From NCBI RefSeq assembly GCF_023546765.1, contig NZ_CP097484.1, forward strand, positions 4,124,001 through 4,188,000: DNA of 64,000 nucleotides, written 5' to 3'. This DNA comes from Methylobacterium tardum (lineage in GTDB: Bacteria > Pseudomonadota > Alphaproteobacteria > Rhizobiales > Beijerinckiaceae). The notes beneath the pieces were generated by a model that ran no database searches, was not told where the DNA came from, and saw nothing but the letters and a program-made list of their open reading frames with translations. The translations under genes were made by a program, and so were the position numbers. Each line of letters begins with the position of its first letter. The stretch's first letter is position 1. Positions 27,070-36,525 of the stretch are shown here, in pieces.

Positions 27070-29058
27070 TCAGATCTCGATCTCGGTCCCCACCTCCACG
27101 ATCTGCCGGGTTGGCAGACCGAAATGGGCGCCGGTCCGCTCGGCGTTGCGCTTCATGAAGGCGAACAGGCCCTCCCGCCAGGGCGCCATGCCGGGATGGG
27201 TCGGCGACGGGATCACCACCTCGTGGCCGACGAAGTAGGTCATGTCCTCCAGATATTCCGGCGGCAGCAGGCCGCTCGCCACGGCGCATTGCAGGCCCTC
27301 GGGAATCGAGGCGGTCTGCATGAAGCCGTAGTGCAGGACCACGCGCTCCATGCCGGGCGTGTACTTGGAAATGGCCTTGCGGATGCCCTGGGCCACGAGC
27401 GTCACCTCCGCCCGCTCGGTAGCGGGAATGACCGGCTCCTCCTCGTAGATCACGGTGATCAGGAGGAGCCGCTCGTGCAGGCAGCGGCTGCGCTCCAGCA
27501 GGCGGCCGAGCGCCATCGGGATGCCCTCCGTGGCGGCCGTCAGGAAGGCTGCGGTTCCCGGCAGCGTCACCGGTGGGTGCGAGGCCAGGCGGGCGAGGAA
27601 GGTCGCCTCGGACATGCGCATGGTCTGGCGGACGGATTCAAGGACGTGGTTGCCCTTCATCCAGGTCAGCATCAGGAATGCGACCGCGCCCGCCAGCAGC
27701 AGCGGAAACCAGCCGCCTTCCAGGAGCTTCACGCTGTTGGCGGCGAAGAAGACGCTGTCGATGGCGAGGAAGAAGCCGTTCACCGCGACGACCAGGATCA
27801 GATTGTAGCCCCACCGAAGCGCGATCAGGGCCGCCAGCAGCGTGGTGATGCCCATCAGCGCCGAAACCGCGATCCCGTAGGCGCCGGCCAGCGCGTCGGA
27901 CGACCCGAACACCACGACGGCGGTGAGCGTCGCGACGGCGAGCATCCAGTTCACCCCGGGCACGTAGATCTGCCCGCGCTCGTCCCGGTCGGTGTGCACG
28001 ACGCGCATCGCCGGGAGGAAGCCGAGCTGGATGGATTGCTGGGTCAGCGAATAGACGCCCGAGATCACCGCCTGCGAGGCGATGACCGTCGCCATCGTGG
28101 CGAGACCGACCAGGGGATAATGCGCCCAGTCCGGAGCCAGCAGGTAGAACGGGTTCTCGATCGCCTCGTGATTCGCGAGGATGAGGGCTCCCTGGCCGCA
28201 ATAATGAATCAGCAGGGCGGGCAGGACGAGGACGAACCACGCGGCGCGGATGGCCGGGGCGCCGAAATGGCCGAGGTCGGCGTACATCGCCTCGCCGCCG
28301 GTCACCGCCAGGAAGGCCGCGCCGAGCATCAGGAAGCTGACGTGCCAGCCCGCATGGATCAGGAAGTCCAGGGCCCGCCAGGGATTGGCCGCCGCCAGGA
28401 TCTCCGGGGCTCGAAGGATGCTCGGGACCGCGAGCAGGACCAGCACGACGAACCAGACCAGCATGACGGGCCCGAACACCCGGCCGATGGCGGCCACGCC
28501 CTTGTGCTGGACCAGGAACAGCCCGACCAGGATCACCAGCGTGATCGGCACCACGAACGGCCCGAGCGCCGGCGCGTCGACCTTCAGGCCCTCGATCGCC
28601 GACAGCACCGAGATCGCCGGCGTGATCGCCCCGTCGCCGTAGAGCAAAGCCGCGCCCACGAGCCCGACCACCAGAAGCAGCGCCTTCCACGTCCCCGGCC
28701 GCGCCTGCCGCGCGCCCAGCAGCGCCAGCATGGCGACGATGCCGCCCTCGCCGCGGTTGTCGGCGCGCAGGATCAGAACCGCGTATTTCAGCGACACGAT
28801 CAGGATCAGCGACCACAGGATCAGCGACACCGCACCCGTGGCCGCCGCCGGCACCGACGCGCCGCCGGCCGTCGCCGCCTTCACCGCCTCCTTGAACGCG
28901 TAGAGCGGGCTCGTGCCGATGTCGCCGTAGACCACACCCAGCGCGCCGAGCATCAGCGCCGGCCCGGGACCGTGCCGGACGGCGCCGGGCTTGCGCACGA
29001 CCGGTGCGTTGGGGAGACCGACTGCCGGTGCTGCCGCAGGGTTGAGGGCTTGGCTCAC
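27070..29058 (-). CDS. kup: Low-affinity potassium transporter Kup
   Basis: A 662-residue inner-membrane K+ uptake system, a proton symporter of the KUP/HAK family. The hallmark [15 protein letters not shown] is at about 40-54, with some 12 TM segments over residues 30-470 ([23 protein letters not shown] segment read here as [19 protein letters not shown]) and a cytoplasmic C-terminal domain ending VEVGTEIEI. The start [11 protein letters not shown] at 29058 fits the family length. It is the gene upstream of htpG; a shared transcript is possible but htpG has its own promoter-like sequence. Confidence 0.95.
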   Translation of the reverse strand: MSQALNPAAAPAVGLPNAPVVRKPGAVRHGPGPALMLGALGVVYGDIGTSPLYAFKEAVKAATAGGASVPAAATGAVSLILWSLILIVSLKYAVLILRADNRGEGGIVAMLALLGARQARPGTWKALLLVVGLVGAALLYGDGAITPAISVLSAIEGLKVDAPALGPFVVPITLVILVGLFLVQHKGVAAIGRVFGPVMLVWFVVLVLLAVPSILRAPEILAAANPWRALDFLIHAGWHVSFLMLGAAFLAVTGGEAMYADLGHFGAPAIRAAWFVLVLPALLIHYCGQGALILANHEAIENPFYLLAPDWAHYPLVGLATMATVIASQAVISGVYSLTQQSIQLGFLPAMRVVHTDRDERGQIYVPGVNWMLAVATLTAVVVFGSSDALAGAYGIAVSALMGITTLLAALIALRWGYNLILVVAVNGFFLAIDSVFFAANSVKLLEGGWFPLLLAGAVAFLMLTWMKGNHVLESVRQTMRMSEATFLARLASHPPVTLPGTAAFLTAATEGIPMALGRLLERSRCLHERLLLITVIYEEEPVIPATERAEVTLVAQGIRKAISKYTPGMERVVLHYGFMQTASIPEGLQCAVASGLLPPEYLEDMTYFVGHEVVIPSPTHPGMAPWREGLFAFMKRNAERTGAHFGLPTRQIVEVGTEIEI

Positions 29059-29286
29059 GGGCAGGTCCGGTCGATGGCGTCGCTATCGGCGCGACTTTAG
29101 CAAGTCGAGGGCGCCGCGGAAGACTGTCTGATAGCCCGAAGGAACTACGATGAAGGCTTGTCACCGTCCGTGATGACGATCGCGTGAAACCGGCGCGTCA
29201 GAGCACGGCCTCACGGTCCCGCCGGAGTTCCGCGACGAAGGCCATCGACGCGAAGGCTGGTCCGATGGGGACCCGCCCGCACCGTG

Positions 29287-29994
29287 TCAGCGCACCGGCG
29301 GTTTGCTGAGGACCACGACGGACTGACCGAGCATGGTGCCCGACGGCCAAGGGGCGGCGGGCCCGTCGACGAACTGCGCGATTTCGAACCCGAGATGACC
29401 GGCCCAGATCTCCCAGACGCTCCGCTCAATGAACGTGTTGAGGTGAGGCACCGAACTGGTGCGTTGCTCGCCCACGGTCGTCGTGAAGATGCCCCAATGC
29501 GAGGGGGTGCTGAATTCGAGAAAGGACGCAACGACGCGCCCGCCCGGACGCAGCGCGCGATACATCTCCTCAAGATAGATGTAGCACTCGGTGTGCAGCA
29601 GATGCGTGAAGATGCTGAAGGCCGCAAACAGATCGACGCTGTCGTCTGCAACGGGCAGAGATAGCTGGTTGTTCTTCACGAAACGATAGCTGTTCGGACA
29701 TTTGGTTTTCGCGTAGTTCAGCAGATCCTGAACGACGTCGAGACCCAGATAAGTGATCCGGGTTTCTTTCGCGAGATTGACCGCCAGGCGGCCGGACCCG
29801 CGCCCGAAATCGGCGACCGAATCCCCGTCCTTCAATCCGAAATGCTTCAGGATCTCGCACTCAACCGCGCCGATGCGATCATAGTCGCCGCCGACGGCCC
29901 GGCTCATGGCCTCGTCGAGAGGCAAGTCGCGCATCAGCTGGCGGACGAACTGCTCGTAGTCTTCGGCGAAGTGAAACTTCGCCATCCGGGCCAC
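29287..29994 (-). CDS. Class I SAM-dependent methyltransferase
   Basis: A 235-residue enzyme with the SAM-binding motif VADFGRGSGRLA (about 60-71; GRGSG replaces the usual GxGxG), an acidic YLGLDVVQDLL loop, and SVDLFAAFSIFTHLLHTECY as motif II. The substrate is not determinable; LRPGGRVVASF is the usual post-II motif. Two starts are possible, ATG 29994 and ATG 29985. It stands alone between kup and nadC, with lower GC and different codon use than its neighbours, which suggests a gene acquired by transfer. Confidence 0.8.
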   Translation of the reverse strand: MARMAKFHFAEDYEQFVRQLMRDLPLDEAMSRAVGGDYDRIGAVECEILKHFGLKDGDSVADFGRGSGRLAVNLAKETRITYLGLDVVQDLLNYAKTKCPNSYRFVKNNQLSLPVADDSVDLFAAFSIFTHLLHTECYIYLEEMYRALRPGGRVVASFLEFSTPSHWGIFTTTVGEQRTSSVPHLNTFIERSVWEIWAGHLGFEIAQFVDGPAAPWPSGTMLGQSVVVLSKPPVR

Positions 29995-30189
29995 CTCGAT
30001 CGATGGGTTAGTGACGAGGCTCCGGCTTTCTGGCCCCGCGGTCGAGCGGGGAAAAGCCTGCGCGACGCGAACGTCGTTGTGTCAGCTTTCCCGCGGTCGC
30101 GATAGCAGCAACACCGAGGCGCGGGATGAGACGCCCGGGCGCCGGTGTGCTGCCCCGGCTTCAGCTCCGCAGGTCGGGACAGCGCCGCC

Positions 30190-31062
30190 TCAAGCGGCGT
30201 CGAGGCCGAGGTCGATGATCGCGGCCGAGTGGGTGATCCAGCCGCAGGAGATCAGATCGACCCCGGACGCCGCGACCGCGCCCACTGTCTCGCGGGTGAT
30301 CCGGCCCGAGGCCTCGGAGAGCGCCCGGCCGTCGATCATCGCCACCGCGCGGGTGAGCTGGTCGGGGTTCATGTTGTCGAGGAGCACGGCGTCGACCCCG
30401 ACCGAGAGCGCCTCCTCCAGCTGCTCCAGGCTGTCGACTTCGCACTCGATCTTCACGAGATGACCGGCCCGGGACCGGGCGCGCTCGATCGCCGGGACGA
30501 TGCCGCCGGCCACCGCCACGTGGTTGTCCTTGATCAGCACCGCGTCGCCGAGGCCGAAGCGGTGGTTCGAGCCGCCGCCGGCCCGGACCGCGTGCTTCTC
30601 CAGGGCGCGCAGGCCCGGCGTGGTCTTGCGGGTGCAGACGATCGAAGCCTTGCCGTGCGGGCGCGCTGCCGCGACAAGGCCGTGTGTGGCGGTCGCGACG
30701 CCCGACATGCGGCAGAGCAGGTTGAGGGCGACGCGCTCGGCGGTGAGGATCGCCCGCGCCGGCCCGTCCAGGCGCAGGACCACGTCGCCCGGCGCGACGC
30801 GGGTGCCGTCGCCGCGCTCGACCGTGACGGTCACGGCCGGGTCGACCAGCGCGAACGCGATGGCGGCGGCGTCGGTGCCGGAGATCACGCCATCCTGGCG
30901 GGAGGCGATCACGCCGCGCATCCGCTCGCCCGGGGGCACGATGGCGTCGGTGGTGATGTCGCCGGCCCGGCCGAGATCCTCCAGCAGGGCGGCGCGCACC
31001 ACCGGCTCGACCAGGAGTCGCGGCAGGGGCAGGATCTCCTCGGAGAGCACCGATCGGGTCAT
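30190..31062 (-). CDS. nadC: Quinolinate phosphoribosyltransferase (decarboxylating) NadC
   Basis: A 290-residue cytoplasmic enzyme that converts quinolinate and PRPP to nicotinate mononucleotide, CO2 and PPi, the third step of de novo NAD synthesis. The PRTase active site has CTRKTTPGLRALEKHAVRAG and HRFGLGDAVLIKDNHV, and the C-terminal barrel has VDAVLLDNMNPDQL. Its ATG overlaps the nadB stop (ATGA), so the two are translationally coupled. It is the last gene of nadA-nadB-nadC. Confidence 0.96.
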   Translation of the reverse strand: MTRSVLSEEILPLPRLLVEPVVRAALLEDLGRAGDITTDAIVPPGERMRGVIASRQDGVISGTDAAAIAFALVDPAVTVTVERGDGTRVAPGDVVLRLDGPARAILTAERVALNLLCRMSGVATATHGLVAAARPHGKASIVCTRKTTPGLRALEKHAVRAGGGSNHRFGLGDAVLIKDNHVAVAGGIVPAIERARSRAGHLVKIECEVDSLEQLEEALSVGVDAVLLDNMNPDQLTRAVAMIDGRALSEASGRITRETVGAVAASGVDLISCGWITHSAAIIDLGLDAA

Positions 31063-32582
31063 GGCGTCAGGGCCTCCTTGGCGGTCTCACGACCGCTCTG
31101 CGCGGCCCGGAGTTCGGTCAGCGCGGTCTCGGTGTGAACCGGGGCTGCGAGATGCGGATAGTCGCTCCGCCAATGGGCACCGCGGCTCTCCTGGCGTTCC
31201 AGCGCGCCGCGGGCGATCAGCAGCGCCACCAGCGCCGCGTCGCAGGATTCCGCCTCGGGCGTCAGCGCGGCCACCGCCCCAGCAAGACCGGCAGCGTCGC
31301 GCACGACCCCGACCTGGCGGTCCATCAGGGTGCGGATCGCCGGCAGGTCGCCGGAGGTCCGGACGGTCACGGCTTGCGGCACGATGGCCGCCGGCGGCGG
31401 CGCGTCGAGCCCGTCGGCGATGAAGCGCGCATAGGCGAGCCCCTCCAGCAGCGAGTTGCTGGCGAGCCGGTTGGCGCCGTGCAGGCCCGTGGAGGAGACC
31501 TCGCCGCAGGCATAGAGGCCCGCCACCGAGGTGGCGCCGTGCGCGTCTACCTTCACGCCGCCCATGTGGTAGTGCGCCGCCGGGCGGACCGGGATCGGCT
31601 GCACCGCGGGGTCGATGCCGGCAGCGGCGCAGAGGCCCGCCACCGTCGGAAAGCGCGTCGGCATCGCGGCGCCGAGCGTTCCGCGGGCGTCGAGATAGAC
31701 CGTGCGGCCCCGCTGCAGCGCCTGAAAGATGCCGCGGGCGACCACGTCGCGAGGGGCGAGATCGCCGCCCGCGACGCCGGCCATCACGGGAGCGCCGGTC
31801 TCATCGATCAGACGGGCGCCCTCACCGCGCAGAGCCTCGGTGGCGAGCGGCATCGGATCGGAACCGGTCGCGATGGCGGTCGGGTGGAACTGCACGAATT
31901 CCATATCGCGCATCACCGCTCCGGCGCGGGCGGCGAGCGCCAGCCCGCGTCCGACCGCGCCCGGCGGGTTGGTGGTGGCCGCGTACAGGGCTCCGACGCC
32001 GCCGGTGGCCAGCACCACGGCGCGGGCCGGGATGCGGAACAGGGCGCCGTCGCGCTCGGCGACGATCCCAGCCACGGCCCCGTTCGTATCCCGGAGCAGG
32101 TCGCAGGCGCGCGCCGTGACGACCTCGATGGAGGGTGTCGCCAGCACGGCCCGGACAAGCCCTTCGAGGACGCGCGCGCCGGTGGCATCGCCGCCGGAGC
32201 GGACGATCCGGCGGCGGCCGTGCGCGGCCTCCAGCCCGAGGGCGAGCGCCCCATCGCCGGTCCGGTCGAACGGTACGCCGATCCGCACCAGCCAGTCGAT
32301 CAGTGCCGGCCCTTCCTGCGCGACGCGGAGCGCGACGTCGGGCTCGGTCAGCCCGGCGCCGGCCGCTTCCGTGTCGGCGGCGTGCAGCGCGGCCGCATCG
32401 TCGGCGCCGACCGCGGCGGCGATGCCGCCCTGCGCCCAGCCGGTGGCCGTGCCGAGACCGAGGGGCGAGGCGCTGAGAAGCGTCACCGGGCGGGGCGCGA
32501 GGCGCAGCGCGACGCTCAGCCCCGCGACGCCGCCGCCGACCACGACGACGCGGTCGGCGGCGTTGGGCGAGATCGCGTTCAT
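31059..32582 (-). CDS. nadB: L-aspartate oxidase NadB
   Basis: A 507-residue FAD enzyme that oxidises L-aspartate to iminoaspartate for NadA. The N-terminal FAD motif is [27 protein letters not shown] and [13 protein letters not shown] (with His and Thr at the active site) and [13 protein letters not shown] follow; a C-terminal helical domain ends KEALTP. The ATG at 32582 overlaps the nadA stop (ATGA). Both junctions are four-base overlaps, typical of a tight operon. Confidence 0.96.
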   Translation of the reverse strand: MNAISPNAADRVVVVGGGVAGLSVALRLAPRPVTLLSASPLGLGTATGWAQGGIAAAVGADDAAALHAADTEAAGAGLTEPDVALRVAQEGPALIDWLVRIGVPFDRTGDGALALGLEAAHGRRRIVRSGGDATGARVLEGLVRAVLATPSIEVVTARACDLLRDTNGAVAGIVAERDGALFRIPARAVVLATGGVGALYAATTNPPGAVGRGLALAARAGAVMRDMEFVQFHPTAIATGSDPMPLATEALRGEGARLIDETGAPVMAGVAGGDLAPRDVVARGIFQALQRGRTVYLDARGTLGAAMPTRFPTVAGLCAAAGIDPAVQPIPVRPAAHYHMGGVKVDAHGATSVAGLYACGEVSSTGLHGANRLASNSLLEGLAYARFIADGLDAPPPAAIVPQAVTVRTSGDLPAIRTLMDRQVGVVRDAAGLAGAVAALTPEAESCDAALVALLIARGALERQESRGAHWRSDYPHLAAPVHTETALTELRAAQSGRETAKEALTP

Positions 32583-33595
32583 CGCGTGCGCACCTGGAGC
32601 ATGCGCTCCACCGCCGCCCGGGCGCGGTCGGCCAGCGCCGGATCGACCGTGACCTCGTGGGTCATCGTCTCGAGCGACCGACGGATGTTCGCCAAGCTCA
32701 TCCGCTTCATGTGCGGGCACATGTTGCAGGGCTTGATGAACTCGATGTCCGGGTTCTGTGCCGCGATGTTGTCGGCCATCGAGCACTCGGTGACGAGCAC
32801 CACCTGCTTCGGCCGCTTCTCGGCGACGAAGTCCATCATCATCGCGGTCGAGCCGGAAAAGTCCGACTCGGCCACCACGTCCGGCGGGCATTCCGGGTGC
32901 GCGATGACGGTGACACCGGGATAGCTGTCGCGGACGTCGCGGATGTCGGCCGGCGTGAAGCGCTCGTGCACCTCGCAATGGCCGGCCCAGGTCAAGATCT
33001 CGACCTCGGGGATCTCGGCCTGGACGTTCTGCGCCAGGAACTCGTCCGGGATCATCAGAACTCGCGGGGCGTTCAGCGACTTCACCACCGCGACCGCGTT
33101 GCCGGAGGTGCAGCACAGGTCCGACTCGGCCTTCACGGCCGCCGAGGTGTTCACGTAGGTGACGATCGGAACGCCCGGGTACTTGGCGCGCAGGCCGCGC
33201 ACGTCCGCGGCGGTGATCGAATCGGCCAGCGAGCAGCCCGCACCCATGTCGGGGATCAGCACGGTCTTGCTCGGGTTCAGGAGCTTGGCCGTCTCGGCCA
33301 TGAAGTGGACGCCCGCCAGCACGATCACGTCGGCGTCGACGTTCACCGCCTCGCGGGCGAGCGCGAGGCTGTCGCCGACGATGTCGGCCACCGTGTGGAA
33401 GATCTCGGGCGCTTGATAGTTGTGCGCCAGGATCACGGCGTTGCGCTCCCGCTTCAGGCGCAGGATCGCCTCGATGTCCGGAGCCAGCGCCGGCCACTCG
33501 ATTGCCGGAACGTGCCGGCTGACACGGGCGTAGAGATCCGGAAGCGGCAGGCCCGGGATGGGCGTGCGGGAGACGGGTGCAACGGTCGCCGCCAT
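32579..33595 (-). CDS. nadA: Quinolinate synthase NadA
   Basis: A 338-residue [4Fe-4S] enzyme that condenses iminoaspartate with dihydroxyacetone phosphate to quinolinate. Motifs: [59 protein letters not shown], and [15 protein letters not shown] with cluster cysteines. The start at 33595 ([15 protein letters not shown]) is preferred because GGAGG stands five bases upstream; the ATGs at 33607 and 33625 would lie in or before this site and within the operator. First gene of nadABC. Confidence 0.95.
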   Translation of the reverse strand: MAATVAPVSRTPIPGLPLPDLYARVSRHVPAIEWPALAPDIEAILRLKRERNAVILAHNYQAPEIFHTVADIVGDSLALAREAVNVDADVIVLAGVHFMAETAKLLNPSKTVLIPDMGAGCSLADSITAADVRGLRAKYPGVPIVTYVNTSAAVKAESDLCCTSGNAVAVVKSLNAPRVLMIPDEFLAQNVQAEIPEVEILTWAGHCEVHERFTPADIRDVRDSYPGVTVIAHPECPPDVVAESDFSGSTAMMMDFVAEKRPKQVVLVTECSMADNIAAQNPDIEFIKPCNMCPHMKRMSLANIRRSLETMTHEVTVDPALADRARAAVERMLQVRTR

Positions 33596-33608
33596 GGCGT
33601 CCTCCATT

Positions 33609-33625
33609 ATGCTCAGTTTGAGCAT
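33609..33625. promoter_or_regulatory. Palindromic operator 1 of nadABC
   Basis: ATGCTCA-GTT-TGAGCAT, a perfect seven-base inverted repeat, overlapping the 5' end of the nadA transcript just before the ribosome-binding site. A second, related site lies at 33668-33684, centres 59 bases apart. The likely ligand-responsive repressor is NadQ (an alphaproteobacterial NAD-biosynthesis regulator); I infer this from position and not from a motif comparison. Confidence 0.7.
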
Positions 33626-33635
33626 TGTGCCGTCT

Positions 33636-33664
33636 AACTTATGGGGGCCGGAGGCGCCTGTCCA
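33636..33664 (-). promoter_or_regulatory. Candidate nadABC promoter
   Basis: On the minus strand TGGACA (33659-33664) and TAAGTT (33636-33641) are separated by 17 bases. The -35 is five of six to TTGACA; the -10 is weaker. The promoter lies between the two operators: one just upstream of the -35, one downstream of the start point. Confidence 0.45.
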
Positions 33665-33667
33665 GAT

Positions 33668-33684
33668 ATGCTAGCTGTGAGCAT
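33668..33684. promoter_or_regulatory. Palindromic operator 2 of nadABC
   Basis: ATGCT-AGCTGTG-AGCAT, 17 bases like operator 1, with the right half TGAGCAT identical and the left half matching in ATGCT. It lies upstream of the predicted -35. The pair suggests cooperative binding or looping by one dimeric repressor. Confidence 0.6.
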
Positions 33685-33732
33685 AAATCTTTTGCGGCGC
33701 GATGTTATGCTGCGCCGCCGAAGACCGAAGGG

Positions 33733-34557
33733 TCAGCAGAAGGTGGCGGGGTCGGGTCCGATCCGGCCGTCGGGCCGATCCACGGCCGCGATCTTCTCCA
33801 TCTCGTCGGCCGCGAGTTCGAAATCGGACAGCGCGATGTTCTCGAGGATGCGCTCGGGCCGAGCGGTCTTCGGGATGGCCACGCAGCCGATCTGAATTTG
33901 CCAGCGCAGCACCACCTGGGCGGGGCTCTTCCCGTGGGCTTTCGCGATCGCCACGATGACCGGGTCGTTCAGCTCCTTGCCCTGTCCCAGTGGGCTCCAG
34001 GATTCGGTCACGATCCCGCGACTGGAATCGTCGGCCCGCGGCGCCTTGCGCTGGAAGTGCGGGTGCAGCTCGATCTGATTCACCGCGGGCGCGACGCCCG
34101 TTTCGCCGATCAGTGTGGCGATGTGCTCGGGCGTGAAGTTCGAGACACCGATCGACTTTGCGCGCCCCTCTTCACGGAGCTGGATCAGGGTCTTCCACGT
34201 CTCGACGAACAGGCGCCGCTGTGGGCACGGCCAGTGGATCAGGTAGAGATCGACATAGGACAGGCCGAGTCGCTGCAGGCTCTCGCCGAAGGCACGCCGC
34301 GTCTCGTCGCGACCCTGGCGGTCGTTCCAGAGCTTGGTGGTCAGGACGATCTCGTCCCGGGGCACTTGCGCGTCGCGGACAGCGCGGCCGACGCCGGCCT
34401 CGTTGCCGTAGATGGCGGCGGTGTCGATCAGGCGATAGCCGGCCTGGAGAGCCCGGCCGACGAGGTCCGGCGCCTGCGCGTCCGAGAGCTGCCAGCAGCC
34501 GTAGCCGATCTGCGGGATGCGGCGCCCGTCGTTGAGCGGCAGGGTCGGGACGGCCAT
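33733..34557 (-). CDS. Aldo/keto reductase
   Basis: A 274-residue NADPH-dependent (beta/alpha)8 reductase. The catalytic tetrad is D45, Y50, K75 and H108 (DTAAIYGNE, LTTKLWN, DLYLIHWP), and the NADPH region has SIGVSNF and AIPKTARPERILENI. It is closest in type to 2,5-diketo-D-gluconate reductase DkgA/methylglyoxal reductases. The start at 34557 gives MAVPTLPLNDGRRIPQIGYG, as expected. It is transcribed toward nadA, with the nad promoter region in between. Confidence 0.92.
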   Translation of the reverse strand: MAVPTLPLNDGRRIPQIGYGCWQLSDAQAPDLVGRALQAGYRLIDTAAIYGNEAGVGRAVRDAQVPRDEIVLTTKLWNDRQGRDETRRAFGESLQRLGLSYVDLYLIHWPCPQRRLFVETWKTLIQLREEGRAKSIGVSNFTPEHIATLIGETGVAPAVNQIELHPHFQRKAPRADDSSRGIVTESWSPLGQGKELNDPVIVAIAKAHGKSPAQVVLRWQIQIGCVAIPKTARPERILENIALSDFELAADEMEKIAAVDRPDGRIGPDPATFC

Positions 34558-34627
34558 GGGGCGAGACTCCGGTGTCGTTGTCCGATCAACCCAAATGCTG
34601 CCAGCGGGACGCGTTCCAAGGCGCCAC

Positions 34628-34717
34628 CGCCTTCGCGAGCAACGCGAAGCAATCCGGCGGCGCTACGGTCACCGATGTCGCCCTGCCCTGGGTCGCTTCG
34701 CTGTGCTCGCGAGGACG
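34628..34717 (+). repeat. Intergenic palindromic repeat family A, copy 4
   Basis: Begins CGCCTTCGCGAGCAACGCGA, contains AGCAATCCGGCGGCGC and CCCTGGGTCGCTTCGCTGTG, ends CTCGCGAGGACG. It is in the gap between the divergent aldo/keto reductase and paoA. Confidence 0.75.
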
Positions 34718-34772
34718 AACTGCCGGAGTCCAGCACGCGACGCCGTGCAGCCGCGAAGCCGCGGTGAACGGG

Positions 34773-34834
34773 CGCAGTCTGGACCGGATCTAATCCGGCG
34801 AGCTGGGCGTTGGCACACCGGATTCCAGACTGCG
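34773..34834. promoter_or_regulatory. Nested inverted repeats upstream of paoA
   Basis: Outer arms CGCAGTCTGG (34773-34782) and CCAGACTGCG (34825-34834) are perfectly complementary. Inside them CCGGAT-CTA-ATCCGG (34784-34798) is a perfect palindrome. The set ends 38 bases before the paoA start and may be a leader structure or regulator site for paoABC. The remainder of 34558-34872 has no supported gene. Confidence 0.5.
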
Positions 34835-34872
34835 TCGCGCCGTGATGCGTTGCGCACGGGCGGGATAACAGC

Positions 34873-35523
34873 ATGACAGACGCGACTTCGAAGAAGCCGT
34901 TCGCCTTGACGCGGCGGGCCGTGGTGGAGGGCTGCGCCGCGGCCGGGGCGCTCGGCGCCCTCGGTCTCCGGCCTGCGCCCGCAGCGGCGGCGCCGGGCGA
35001 TCCAGCCCCGCAGACCATCCCGGTGCGGCTCACGATCAACGGTCAGCCGCGGGACCTCGTCCTCGACACGCGCACGACGCTGCTCGATGCCCTGCGCGAG
35101 CATCTGGCGCTCACCGGCACCAAGAAGGGCTGCGACCACGGCCAGTGCGGCGCCTGCACGGTGCTGGTGGATGGTCGGCGGATCAATTCCTGCTTGACCC
35201 TCGCGGCGATGCACGAGGGCGATCAGGTCACCACGATCGAGGGGCTCGCCACCGGCGACCAGCTCCACCCGATGCAGGCGGCCTTTCTGGAGCATGATGG
35301 CTTCCAGTGCGGCTACTGCACGCCGGGCCAGATCTGCTCGTCGGTCGGCATGCTGAGCGAGGCCAAGGCCGGCTGGCCGAGCCACGTCACCGAGGACGTC
35401 GCGTCAACGCCGACGCTCAGCGATGCCGAGATCCGCGAGCGCATGAGCGGCAACATCTGCCGCTGCAGCGCCTACCCGAACATCGTCGCGGCGATCCGCG
35501 ACACCGCCGCCAGCAACCTCTGA
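34873..35523 (+). CDS. paoA: Aldehyde dehydrogenase [2Fe-2S] subunit, PaoA-like
   Basis: A 216-residue small subunit of a periplasmic molybdenum aldehyde oxidoreductase. The N-terminus is a Tat signal ([20 protein letters not shown]). The plant-type [2Fe-2S] cluster uses C87, C92, C95 and C107 (CDHGQCGAC ... SC); the second, helical cluster uses C146, C149, C196 and C198 (CGYC ... CRC). It is the first of three genes in PaoABC order with 9- and 21-base gaps. The preceding leader has nested inverted repeats. The E. coli homologue oxidises aromatic and aliphatic aldehydes to acids. Confidence 0.93.
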   Translation: MTDATSKKPFALTRRAVVEGCAAAGALGALGLRPAPAAAAPGDPAPQTIPVRLTINGQPRDLVLDTRTTLLDALREHLALTGTKKGCDHGQCGACTVLVDGRRINSCLTLAAMHEGDQVTTIEGLATGDQLHPMQAAFLEHDGFQCGYCTPGQICSSVGMLSEAKAGWPSHVTEDVASTPTLSDAEIRERMSGNICRCSAYPNIVAAIRDTAASNL

Positions 35524-35532
35524 GGGGCGGAC

Positions 35533-36504
35533 ATGAAGGCTTTCACGTACGAGCGTCCGGCCACGGTTCAGGACGCCGCGAAGCTCGCGGCCGAGCGGCC
35601 GAACGCCAAGTTCATCGCCGGCGGCACCAACCTCCTCGACCTGATGAAGCTCCAGATCGAGACCCCGGCGACGCTGATCGACGTCAACCGGCTGCCGCTC
35701 GACAAGGTCGAGGCCACGCAGGAGGGCGGCCTGCGCGTCGGCGCGCTGGTGCGCAACTCCGACCTCGCCGCCGACCCGCGGGTGCGGAAGGACTACGCCG
35801 TTCTGGCGAAGGCGCTGCTGGCCGGCGCGTCGGGGCAGCTGCGCAACAAGGCGACCACCGCCGGCAATCTGCTCCAGCGGACGCGCTGCTACTACTTCTA
35901 CGACACCGCCATGCCCTGCAATAAGCGCGAGCCCGGCTCCGGCTGCTCGGCGATCGGCGGGTTCAACCGGATCATGGCGGTCGTCGGCGCGAGCGAGGCC
36001 TGCATCGCCACCAACCCGTCCGACATGGCGGTCGCCATGCGGGCGCTCGACGCCACCGTGGAGACGATGAACCCGGACGGGCAATCGCGAAAAATCCCGA
36101 TCGCCGACTTCCACAAGCTGCCCGGCGACACCCCGCAGATCGAGACCGAGCTGCGCAAGGGCGAGATCATCACCGCCGTCACGCTGCCGAAGCCTGTGGC
36201 CGGCACGCACATCTACCGCAAGGTCCGCGACCGGGCGTCCTACGCGTTCGCCACCGTGTCGGTGGCCGCGGTGATCGCCGGTGAAGGCGGTAAGCCGGCA
36301 GCCGCGCGCCTCGCCTTCGGCGGGCTGGCGCACAAGCCCTGGCGGGTCGCCGAAGCCGAGACCGCCCTGGTCCAGACCGGATCCGCCGACGCCGCCGCCG
36401 ACGCGGTGCTCAAGGGCGCCCGCGGCTACGGCAGCAACGACTTCAAGATCCCGCTGACCCGGCGGACCCTGCGCGCCGTCGTGGCGCAGGCGACCCGCGC
36501 GTAG
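35533..36504 (+). CDS. paoB: Aldehyde dehydrogenase FAD-binding subunit, PaoB-like
   Basis: A 323-residue FAD subunit of the xanthine dehydrogenase family. The FAD segment is [16 protein letters not shown] and the following [21 protein letters not shown] contains a Cys that belongs, with C129, C138 and C157, to an extra [4Fe-4S] cluster known in PaoB. No signal peptide is present, consistent with export bound to the Tat-tagged small subunit. It lies between paoA and paoC with short gaps, so one operon. Confidence 0.93.
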   Translation: MKAFTYERPATVQDAAKLAAERPNAKFIAGGTNLLDLMKLQIETPATLIDVNRLPLDKVEATQEGGLRVGALVRNSDLAADPRVRKDYAVLAKALLAGASGQLRNKATTAGNLLQRTRCYYFYDTAMPCNKREPGSGCSAIGGFNRIMAVVGASEACIATNPSDMAVAMRALDATVETMNPDGQSRKIPIADFHKLPGDTPQIETELRKGEIITAVTLPKPVAGTHIYRKVRDRASYAFATVSVAAVIAGEGGKPAAARLAFGGLAHKPWRVAEAETALVQTGSADAAADAVLKGARGYGSNDFKIPLTRRTLRAVVAQATRA

Positions 36505-36525
36505 ACTCCGGCAAGGACCGTTCCC

